Shown here in pieces: positions 54,531-64,000 of a DNA stretch of 64,000 nt. A model generated the notes under the pieces. That model was not told the DNA's origin. It made no database searches and saw nothing but the letters and a program-made list of their open reading frames with translations. Within the stretch, counting starts at the first letter, position 1; each line of letters starts with the position of its first letter. A program made the translations under genes and the position numbers. The stretch comes from Clarkia xantiana subsp. parviflora (taxonomy: Eukaryota; Streptophyta; Magnoliopsida; Myrtales; Onagraceae): the NCBI GenBank assembly GCA_036873135.1, contig JAPTYO010000004.1, positions 39,899,105 through 39,963,104 on the forward strand, written 5' to 3'.

Positions 54531-57500
54531 ATGGCTATGCATGACGAGCCACTCTATCCTATTGCGGTTTTGATTGATGAGCTAAAGAATGAAGACATTC
54601 AGCTTCGTTTGAACTCTATTCGCCGCCTCTCAACCATTGCTCGTGCACTTGGCGAGGAGAGGACTAGGAAGGAGTTAATTCCGTTTCTGAGTGAGAATAA
54701 CGATGATGATGATGAGGTCCTCCTCGCACTAGCGGAAGAGCTTGGGGTTTTTATCCCTTATGTTGGCGGTGTTGATCATGCGAATGTTCTATTATCACCG
54801 CTAGAAACGCTATGTACCGTTGAGGAAACCTGCGTAAGGGACAAGGCAGTTGAGTCTCTTTGTAGAATTGGGGCTCAAATGAAAGAGCAGGATGTCGTTG
54901 ACTACTTCATACCCATGGTCAAGGTTCGTGGTATATTTTTAATCATCATACTATTAATGTACAAATTTGCACTTTCAGTGTGATAGTTCTTTAGTACTAC
55001 CTGATAGATTCATATGCACTATGTTAAATTTCATAGACTCATACTATAAGTAAGTTGACTGATCCTACTAGAAAATCATTATGATTCTTTTTATTTAACT
55101 GTTGAAGTCACATTAATTTGAAAAAAGAGGAAAATGGTGGAATCTCAGTGTGGAGTCCATTCTTCATGCTAATAGTGCCTTATTAAGCATGTATGGACGC
55201 ACCATACCGATATGTAGGATCCAAGGTACATGAGTTTGCAATCCGGATGAAAGATCCAAGTTGCCAGGTTCAGGTTAAAGCCCATGTGTGGCTCAATCAT
55301 GCTCTGAGTTTGATTGATTGGTCATATTCCCTCTCTTATATAGAATATGGGTTTATAGTATAGAGAGGAAGTCTTAACCAACTGAACGTTCAAGCCACTG
55401 CTCACTCTTTAAAATGTAAATTGGAGCTACAGAGCAAAGGGAACTTGAGAGCACTGTTAACTTGTTTACCCATTGGAGGTCTACGACGGTGTATATGGCT
55501 GACTGATGAACACTTGTAGAGCAAGGGGAGTTATTCTTCTTTAATAAGAGATGCCCTTTTATTTGTAGTGCCTTCCAGAAAATGGAGTGCCTTTACAGTC
55601 CTTGTTTCACTAAAAAAAACAATAAAGCATACTGTGTAACGGAGAGAGGAGCTCTCTATCCAGAAGAGGGATTACTAGAAGTTTCCTGAAAAGATTAGGA
55701 TGAAAATCACTCCTGTTGAGCCGTGGCGTCAATGCGCGAATGTCAAAGTTCTTGGTAGGACACATAGATTCCAGAAAGTGCAGGTGCACTTCATGTTAAG
55801 TCCTGAACCAGACCCAAGTTCATGTGAAATTAATGTCAATTCCATAAGTCGAAATGTCGAAAAGCATGGGATGTATTATGAATTTAAGTTGTAGGGCCTT
55901 ATATAGGGCCATTTTACTTGGACAGCTTTTTCTTCTAATTAAATGCACATATTTTTAGTATTACTGTTATTATTGATATAGTTATTTTTCTTATGATTGA
56001 TTGCTTTTCCTTGTATGCATTATATCTCATTTGTGATTTTTGTTGATGATCCTTTCCTTTTTCTTGTTTGGTTCTTGGCAATGGAATCAGAGGCTGGCTG
56101 CTGGTGAATGGTTTACCGCTCGAGTTTCATCTTGTGGATTATTTCATATTGGTTATTCAAGTGCACCTGAAGGACTCAAAACTGAACTGAGGACAATATA
56201 CAACCAGTTGTGTCAAGATGATATGCCCATGGTTAGAAGATCTGCTGCCTCAAACCTGGGGAAGTTTGCTGCTACAGTTGAAGCAGCCCACTTGAAAACT
56301 GATGTAATGTCTATATTCGAGGATCTGACTCAGGACGGTATGCAAACTTCTACATGTTCCTTTTCCATTACTGTAGATCTAAATATAGATTCTTGACTGT
56401 TATTTTTGGTTGAATTTGAAGCAGACTGCAACTCATATTTTAACAAAGTTCTCTAATTTCTACTATGAAGGCTGATTAAGAATTTACTTTTGGATCAGAC
56501 CAAGATTCCGTGAGATTGTTGGCCGTTGAGGGTTGTGCAGCTTTGGGGAAATTGTTGGAACCGCAAGATTGTGTTACACATATTCTCCCTGTGATAGTTA
56601 ACTTCTCGCAGGTATACTATTTCATTAAATGGATTTACATTTATCCCCCCTTAAATGATATTAAACGTTAAGGAGAATCAACAATATAGAATAGAACTGG
56701 GGCATTTTTACTATGGAAAGAGAGGTTGGAACATTTGTTTTATCTGAGTTAGAGATTTTAAAGGTTAGCACTGCCATGTTGCATATTGTTAAATATACTT
56801 TTACTAGTAAAGGTATATTTATTTATTAGCATATTTATTTCTTTCATAAAGAAAGACCTTAGCATTGTAAAGAAGAAGCTAAATTTTGCACTACATCACT
56901 TGACAGTCACATTTTCTGTACAGGACAAATCTTGGCGTGTCCGTTACATGGTTGCAAACCAATTGTACGAGCTATGTGAAGCTGTTGGTCCTGAACCAAC
57001 AAGGTAATTTATTTTCTCTGTTTATTTTACTGCTTTACGATATCTGCATCATATCTTAATTTGGCTTCAGGCAATTAAGCTTTGAGGGCAATTGGTATGT
57101 ACTTATAATGGCAATATCCATATTTTGTGATTTTGCATGTTGCTGAAACATGCTTGATTGTTTGTTGGATTCTGATTAGTTGTATTGGAATACTCGGTTT
57201 TACAGGTCCGAACTTGTCCCTGCTTATGTCCGTCTGCTTCGTGATAATGAAGCGGAAGTACGAATTGCTGCTGCTGGGAAAGTCACCAAGTTTTGCAAGA
57301 TCTTGAGTCCAGAACTTGCAATCCAACACATTCTTCCTTGTGTAAAGGTAAGTTTGTATTTTTAGAGATTTAATATTATCACCGCACCCTTTTGTAGGGA
57401 ATGATCATAATTTTGTAGTCCTGATAGATGTCTGTGCTGTTTAACTGTTCACATTCCCAATGATATGAGTACGTCAATTGTCTACTGCAGGAACTGTCTA

Positions 57501-59194
57501 CAGATTCATCTCAGCATGTTCGTTCTGCTCTAGCCTCTGTCATTATGGGAATGGCGCCAGTTCTAGGGAAGGTATAAATTTTTATCAAATGGTGATCTCC
57601 TACTTTGTTTTGTGGATATTTTAGGAAGAAAGAATGCCCATTGTTTTCTTGATGCAGGATGCCACAATAGAGCAGCTACTGCCAATTTTCCTGTCTCTTC
57701 TGAAAGATGAATTCCCTGACGTTCGATTAAATATCATTAGCAAGCTCGATCAAGTTAATCAGGTTTGTACAATATAATGCTTGCTATTTAGCTTAATCGA
57801 GTTTTGGTGAATATTTTTATTTTTAGCATCTCCAAGCAGCAAATAAATAACGAATTTAACTAATCATGATCATTCAAATTCATAGTAGAAAGTGTGTTCT
57901 CTAGCCCATGTGAATTCAGTTAGAATCATTATCAGTTAATCTACTGTTGTGGACTCTGGTGCAGGTAATTGGAATCGATCTGCTCTCCCAGTCGCTTTTA
58001 CCAGCAATTGTCGAGCTTGCAGAGGATCGACACTGGAGGGTTAGGCTTGCTATAATCGAGTACATACCATTATTGGCTAGTCAATTAGGTGTGCGGTTTT
58101 TCGATGACAAGCTTGGTGCACTGTGCATGCAATGGCTGAAAGATAAGGTCTTGTGAAGCTTCCACTCTACTATTATTACTACATTTAAAAGAAGATACAG
58201 CATTATAAGTTCCTTGTTTATCTGAGTATTTAGAGATTAGAACTACTGCATGCCTAAATTAATAAGAAAATCTTTCTTGCTTAGTTGCATATTTGAAAGC
58301 ACAATTCAGTAACTCAATGAGCAATTGTCAATTTATCTTCTCTATAAATGTTATTCTGATGTCACAACATAATGTGATTTTTGAAGCAATTCTATCACAC
58401 TTTTCCAATCATCTCTGGAAACTAATTTGGGGTTGCTTTTACTGTGATTTGTGATTATTAAGGTGTGTGCAATTCGCGAAGCAGCTGCCAATAATGTGAA
58501 ACGGCTAGCTGAGGAATTCGGTCCTGATTGGGCAATGGAGCATATAGTTCCTCAGGTAAAGCCCCACTTCATTGGCTCTATATCACTGTTGGTATACTTT
58601 TACAGAATTGTAATTGCATGTTGTAGGAAAAAAATGTGAATGTTATATCACTTGATAGTAGGTAGAAATGTGAATTTAAGTTAGGTTCCCTTTGATAGGT
58701 ATTGGAGATGGTGAACAACCCGCATTATCTGTACCGGATGACAATTCTGCAAGCAGTATCCTTGCTCGCACCCGTGTTGGGCCCAGATATCTCTTGTTCA
58801 AGACTTCTTCCCGTGCTTGTCAATTCATCAAAAGATAGGTATAAATAAATCTCCCAGTGCAACATATTAAAATTACTACTATTTGCTTCTTCTTCTTCTT
58901 CACCTGAAGTGCATTTTTCGGATTTTGTTTAGGGTGCCCAATATCAGGTTCAATGTAGCCAAAGTGTTGCAGTCAATTATACCCATTGTGGATCATTCTG
59001 TAAGTGTGTTCTTTTCACAGTTACATAGTGAAAACGTAAAAAAACCAACTTATGGTGGGTGGGTTTGCTTGCAGGTAGTGGAAAAGACGGTTCGGCCGTG
59101 TTTGACAGAGTTGATGGAGGATCCGGACGTGGATGTGAGATTCTTCGCAAATCAGGCTCTACAGTCGATTGATCAGGTGATGATGACGACTTAG
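54531..59194 (+). CDS. PP2AA: Serine/threonine protein phosphatase 2A, 65 kDa scaffold subunit A (spliced)
   Basis: Scaffold of the PP2A holoenzyme: a horseshoe of 15 HEAT repeats that holds the catalytic C subunit and a variable B subunit in cytosol and nucleus. Coding exons: 54531-54923, 56091-56337, 56499-56611, 56924-57003, 57206-57347, 57491-57571, 57658-57762, 57965-58147, 58463-58555, 58699-58838, 58933-58999 and 59075-59194. They total 1764 nt (587 residues plus stop), the normal length for plant A subunits. All borders are GT-AG and keep the frame. Landmarks include [69 protein letters not shown] and the end [14 protein letters not shown]. It belongs to the RCN1/PP2AA group. A 5' UTR intron (54087-54508) and a long first coding intron (54924-56090) are present. 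No lesions seen. The 3' UTR probably reaches about 59400. Confidence 0.96.
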
Positions 59195-59639
59195 AAACTA
59201 ATTATTATTATTATTCCCCATCTCTGTCCTCCCATCCATCGCGCCTATATTTGTTAGCATGTCTTTTTGTTGCGTTTTTAGTTTTGCTTTGCCATTCTGT
59301 ATCTGTCTTATGAATTAAAAGGACTCAGAGATGTCTTGATGTAAAGTCTGCTGGTATCGTGTTATATAGTAAGAAAAAGAACGTAATGAAATATTTTTCA
59401 TTTGGAGAAGCTGTCTGTCTGTCATACAAGGCCAATTTTCTTTCACCTGATTAAGTTTCACTATAAATGGACAGAATGGTAGTATTCATATTAAAAATCT
59501 TCACAACACAGATCTCGTTCGCTGCAAATTACCCATTTGCACAACCCAGGGTTCTGAACCCAAATATGATGAATGAAACCTCCTATACTCTTTACTATTT
59601 TTAGAATACAACATATATTTATCTGAATCATTTATATAT

Positions 59640-60507
59640 ATTTTTAAGTCTCGCATATCGGGTCGACGGGTCGTCAATCCGAATGGCCAACTTACGGGTA
59701 GATTTTCTTCTTTCGTGATCCGACAATCTCTCTCCGTAGTCCGTTTCCTCGCGCTTTCTTCGCGGTCCGTCTCTTCGCAAACCTGCACGAGGGGTAAGCC
59801 GGGGTGGTACCGGCGAACCCTCTCTGATGCCTAAGTTAGAATAATGTAGAGTGAGAATTTAGATAGAAGGGAGAGCTCAAATCTTTCAAGTGATATAACT
59901 TAGTAAATGAAAGGAGGTGGGGTTCTATATATAGGCTCAGGGGAAATTAAGGTGGTTAATGACACCGTTAACTCCTAAACGAGCTCAATTAACAAGTAAT
60001 AAATGGATTAGACCCTTAGCAAACATGAGAGGGTTTGTGATATTTTCTAAGGGTCGGACGTGCGAAGTGAGGTCGGGTCGGCGCGAGGGATGGTTTGGAT
60101 GATAATGCTTCAGACGTCGCATACACCCCATTGGGCGGGGATAACGCGTGTCGGAAGGGTATCGAGACCTTCGGGGTCGGACGGGAAGTCCGACCCCGAA
60201 GGCTTGGGATCAGACCAACATGTCTGGTCTCCCCTAGGGGAGATCGGACCTGCTGGTCCGATCTCTCCTAGGCGAGATCGGTCCCAGCTGGTCCGGTCTC
60301 ACCTAGGTGAGATCGGACCAGCTGGTCCAGTCTCACCCTTGGTGAGATTGGACCAACAACGTGTCCGGGCGAGCGTTTTTTCCCGTCTGGACCGTTTTGC
60401 TGCGGGTGACGTGTTTGGGTCAAAGTTTCGATTTGCAATCGTTCGTGGGGTAATTAAAATGATACAATCCGAATGAAAACGAGACTAAATTGAGCGTATA
60501 TCCATCA
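59640..60507 (-). repeat. G3 3' LTR (diverged)
   Basis: Matches G-family LTR blocks: GGGTCGACGGGTCGTC against GGTCAACGGGTTGTC of G2 read in reverse, GAACCCTCTCTGATGC, GGTGGTTAATGACACCG, and the terminal TGATGGATA in reverse. The LTR internal promoter region reads TATATATAGG near 59928 on the + strand. Confidence 0.7.
60219..60360. repeat. Palindrome chain in the G3 LTR, different sequence
   Basis: Successive palindromes: CTCCCCTAGGGGAG, ATCGGACC/GGTCCGAT, GATCTC/GAGATC, TCTCACCTAGGTGAGA, GGACCAGCTGGTCC, CTCACC/GGTGAG. The arms differ from G1/G2 (GGACC in place of GGGTT or GGGTC), yet each is still matched by its partner. Confidence 0.85.
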
Positions 60508-60520
60508 CGTGCCCCGAGTC
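60508..60520 (-). promoter_or_regulatory. Polypurine-like tract of G3
   Basis: Read on the minus strand GACTCGGGGCACG precedes the LTR start. It corresponds to GACTCGGGGGCATG in G1 and G2. Confidence 0.5.
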
Positions 60521-61060
60521 AACCAATGGCTTAACCCTTGATTGACTCTATTTTACGATAGGATGACACGCTCAATTCAATCCCGTGATTTTGCCTCTTG
60601 ATGGATCCGTCGTAGCCCATAGTCGTATTGTTGCGTCTTATCCTCGTTTCTCGGGACAGGGAAAATGTAGACATTATATAGATATGTGTATATTCTTACA
60701 TGTATCCGAAAAATGCGGGTATGACCAAAATCATGTTTTCCTATCTTAACGTCTAAAAATGTGAGTATGGGTAGGGGTATAACGGAATCATGACGGTATA
60801 TAAAAGAAAATCTAACTCATGTCGGTATGTATGTATGGGGTAATTCTACATACAAAGAATATACTAATCATGTGTGGAAAATTTCTAAGTATAGGATGAA
60901 TGATAAATGAACATGGAAATACTAACATGGGTGGAGATGTTGTTAACCATAGTTAAAAATGAGTAAAGTTGTCATCTTTAATCCTAGCCCTTAGATTCTC
61001 TCATTTTGAATTTAAAGGTGGAGATTAGAGCATTTCTAGAAAACCTTACCATAGTTTTAT

Positions 61061-61067
61061 TATAAAG
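61061..61067 (+). promoter_or_regulatory. TATA box of the G3 opposite-strand gene
   Basis: TATAAAG followed by GAGAG, aligned with the boxes at 23549 and 50504. The leader with a GC-rich middle (61140-61440) follows, as in the other copies. Confidence 0.55.
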
Positions 61068-61832
61068 GAGAGAGAAGAGATTACCAATTTTAGTAGCCAC
61101 CGTCTTCTTCTCCATTAGCTCGGTTTTTTGGAGTGTGGCCGGAGCTATTTTCACGGCGGGACAGGATTTCCGGCGCGGGGGGATTAGTGGCAGTGAGAAG
61201 TTCCCGGCATGGCTGCGCAGCCCTTGGCGAGGAGGACGGCGTGGTGGGATTGAGCTTTTCCGGTGAGGAGGGCTGCCAATTGTAGCGGATGGCGAGGGGA
61301 CTCCGGCAGCGATTTCGGGCGGCGGAGGCGAGGCAAACTGCAGCTCCGGACGGCGAAGGCGAGGCAGGCTCCGGCTCCGGCGAAGGAGAGGCGGGCTCCG
61401 GCGACGGCGGGCGGTGGCAGCGGCGGTCTTGGTCCGACGACGATGTCTATTTTCCGACGACGACCAAATTCAAACTCTGGACCAACTATCCGGATTGGTT
61501 CAGGTTTTCCCAAGGTTCGAAATTTTTTTCCCTTTTCGTACATGTATTGGACGCTCGTATTTTGATTGGCCATAATTGACTTATGATAATCCCCCGATCG
61601 CTTGCATTGTTGTTACCGCTTTGACCGGATATCCATTTTGCTCGAAAATATCCTTTGCATGTGTATGTAGCTTTTACTTGTATGATCGCGTCGTTTTTGA
61701 TTCGTACGTGTGCGGCCATTGGTGATCACTCCTTTATCGTTATGTGATGTGACTGTCGATACGTTGGTGTTGGTTAACTTTGGAATGTCTTTGGGACGTC
61801 GTTCTGCTCTAATCTTTGATTTGGTGTTGTAG

Positions 61833-64000
61833 GTGTTATTCTCGTGGTGGTGCGATAAAACTCAAACTCTCCAAAGGCAGTATATCTTGAGGAGGATGAG
61901 TAAGTTCTTCATTCCGTCTGATCGTCGCCTTACTTTCTTTCCTGATGTTAGCTCAAAGTCAAGCTTTGGGTCAGATTCTGAGTCTGAGTATTCGTCCGAG
62001 TCGGATTCCATCCTAAGTCTAGAAACTATTTCTGATTCTGAGTTAGGTTCTATGTCTGTGTCTGTGAATCAACTGAAGCGACCGGAGTATCATCACCATG
62101 TTGATTAGGTGATATTAGTCCTCTAGATGGACTACTGTACCCTTTCCACCCATCCTTGGGCAATATTCGTGGAACTGTGACCGTGCCCCCAGACGGGATG
62201 GTTGCTGTATACATGACCCAAATTCGATATGGCCTGCATTTCCCGTATTGTGATGAGCTTGTGGAGCTCTGCCGGTTCTTTGGGGTCTCTCCCGTTAATC
62301 TTGCAACCACTGCTATTCGGGCTTGGGTCGGGTTCAAAGCGTTATGTCAATGGTACTCTTGGAAGTACTCCCTTGTCTTGTTCCGATGCTTTTACCGGTT
62401 CCAGTACAAGAGTGCGACTGGGATGGCGACCATGGTGACTCGTCATCATTCATTGAAGGATTCCAGATTCGAGGAACTGGGATTAGGTGAGGTATTGTGG
62501 GATAAGGATCTCCGTTTCGTGACTCCCGTGGATCGCTGGATGGGTCACTGTAGTAGTTATTACTTCTTTATCACGAATCGGTATGTCACTTGGAATCTCG
62601 TCTGCACAAATCGCTCGGATAACTGGCCTGCTTTTAACGAGTTTTCTTTCTCCGATAAGGAGGCCATGAAGATCATTTATCAGAGTAACCACACCAAATC
62701 CCACTGCCCCGTATCTTGGGTGTCGGAGAGGGACTTGTATGATGCGGGGATCCAATTGACCCCTCCTTCCAAGGAGTTGGTATTTTATGGTTTCTTTGTT
62801 TTTTATTCACTCTCATTGTTCGCTTTGTAGGTTAGTTTCATGGAAAAACGTATGATGTGCAGGCGGATCGCTCTGACCGCACTGTGGTTGTCAAGAAGAG
62901 GGCGTCTTCCGGTTCTGCCCTGCAGGCGACGAAATCTTATAAGTCTGGAAAAACGGTTGAGGCTTCCCGTATGTTCATTTTCTTATTTTTTTCTTTTCCC
63001 TAAGTAACCTGTTTATAACTGTCTTCATATTGTTTCATTTGTGTCGTTAGGACGATCTCCTCTAGTTACTGAGCGAGTCGTTGCGGTGGATAAAGGTTCG
63101 AGCAAATCTAAAGCGCGGAAGTCCAATTCTGAGGTCGGGCCCTCGATTGTGAAAAGGAAGAAAGATTCCCCCCGCTAGCGCTCACTTGCCAACTCCTTCT
63201 CGCAATAAATGGAAGGTAGTTGAAGATGCGTCCCCTTTACTTGACAAAGGGAAATGACCTGCAGAAGGTGGCGGGGTGGCAGTTGATGTCGATGCGTCTC
63301 CTTTACCTCATCCCCCCAAATCGAGGGGACGAGTCTCTGTTGACGAGACTGGTCATTCATGTATGTAATTCTCAAATGCCTTAGCTATGCTTTGTTATTG
63401 TATCTTATTTGTCTTTGTCAATTGCAGGGAAAACCCGACTTCCTGCCTTGAGCCGGAAGGATCTGGTTCGTCTTACCAATGAAGACATCGTTGGTGCTGA
63501 GTGGACTCCTTTCACCGGATTGAAGGAGTATCATTTTGACAGTCATTCATCTCTGCATACTACTGAAATTGAAGTTCAAGTGTTGCGCAATGTTGTTGCT
63601 CTAGACGATCGTCTTCCAACTCTAAAGTCTCCCAAAGAGACTCGACATTTTGTTCAGGGAGTGTTATCTCGCTTTGTTCCCGTGAGTCTTTGTGTTTGTC
63701 TTTTTCCTTGTCTTTGGATTTTGTGTTTTCGATATATGCTTTGATATTGTCTGTTGTTTCAGAGTATGGCTGACATGGTCAACCTCTCCACCCTTGCTAT
63801 TGAGTTGTATGAAGAGAAGAAGACGCTTCAGGATAGTCTGATTTCCTTGAAGGCCGAACTTGGTGATGCATTGGAGAAGACACGTCTTTCCGACGTGAAG
63901 GTTCAGGAACTTCGAGATCAAGTTACTTCTCTTGAGGGTGCTATTGCCGACGTTCGCCGACAGACTGAAGTTGATTCTTCACTCCATGTTGCGGAGTTGA
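61833..64000 (+). pseudogene. G3 opposite-strand gene (partial, continues past the window)
   Basis: Acceptor TTGTAG at 61832, then the exon 61833-62779 with VLFSWWCDKTQTLQRQ, an acidic Ser-rich stretch, and the conserved domain (MTQIRYGLHFPYCDELVEL, WVGFKALCQWYSWKYS). Further exons: 62831-62968 and 63051 onward (GRSPLVTERVV-like). A later exon from 63428 carries LPALSRKDLVRLTNEDIVG, and the coiled-coil exon follows acceptor TTTCAG at 63762 (SMADMVNLSTLAIELYEEKK), running to the end. Donor and acceptor sites agree with G1/G2, supporting real introns. A one-base loss near 62106 and a stop near 63176 break it. Reading direction is the same as the PP2A gene. Confidence 0.7.

Larger units (their letters stand above)
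59640..64000 (-). mobile_element. G3: third, divergent G-family element, reverse orientation, cut by the window end
   Basis: From 60507 leftward the sequence is the reverse complement of a G-family LTR (TCCATCA at 60501-60507). To its right lies the reversed polypurine block, CGTGCCCCGAGTCAACCAATGG. The opposite-strand gene therefore reads on the + strand here (61833 onward). Its gag and other LTR lie beyond 64000. It is clearly more diverged than G1 or G2. The left border near 59640 is estimated from weak similarity to the LTR end, and no CCTAACA terminus is preserved. It ends about 450 bp after the PP2A stop codon. Confidence 0.8.

Noticed and set aside
1..64000. tRNA or rRNA genes
   Set aside because: No cloverleaf with conserved A and B boxes and no rRNA sequence was recognised. 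The tRNA-like words found are primer-binding sites.

Overview
This is a piece of flowering-plant nuclear genome, probably from a dicot. The AT-rich gene-poor spacers, the short plant-style introns, the MITEs and the nested Ty1-copia and Ty3-gypsy LTR retrotransposons all point that way. I cannot name the species. One gene is clearly intact: the scaffold (A, 65 kDa) subunit of protein phosphatase 2A at 54531-59194 on the + strand. It has 12 coding exons that sum to 1764 nt (587 residues plus stop), with every junction in phase.

Layout. 1-8623 is AT-rich flank with a 1.8 kb TIR element (TTA duplication), a duplicated degenerate unit, a 23-base G run and an unrecognised gene relic. 8629-33416 is a three-layer nest. 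The outer layer is a minus-strand LTR element without gag or pol (TSD GGCCT, TGGCGCC-type primer site). It carries three hairpin-forming tandem arrays and a captured exon of a BOR-type boron transporter. Into it went a plus-strand Ty1-copia element (13845-31086, TSD GCTAT), and into that element's 5' LTR went a Ty3-gypsy-like element, called G1 here (14311-24954, TSD GGTTC). 33417-41450 holds AT-rich spacer, a ~300 bp tandem repeat interrupted by a Mutator-type MITE (9 bp TSD), several unrecognised ORFs and gene relics, and another MITE. 41455-52711 is a truncated copia-like element whose gag is split by a second gypsy copy (G2, 41881-51782, TSD GGATC) and by a ~477 bp insertion. After the PP2A gene, a third and more divergent copy (G3) starts near 59640 in reverse orientation and runs off the window.

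The most interesting system is the G family. It has no reverse transcriptase, RNase H or integrase. In their place, an ancestral single reading frame reads gag - aspartic protease - a second partial gag (gag') with its own zinc knuckle. Downstream lies a minisatellite of small hairpins. On the opposite strand is an intron-containing gene with its own TATA box, encoding a plant 'putative gypsy type transposon'-like domain plus a coiled coil. The U3 part of every G-family LTR holds a chain of palindromes whose sequence differs between family members while the stems stay paired. The outer element carries unrelated arrays with the same property. All retroelement coding regions seen are broken by stops or single-base indels, so any movement would need proteins supplied in trans.
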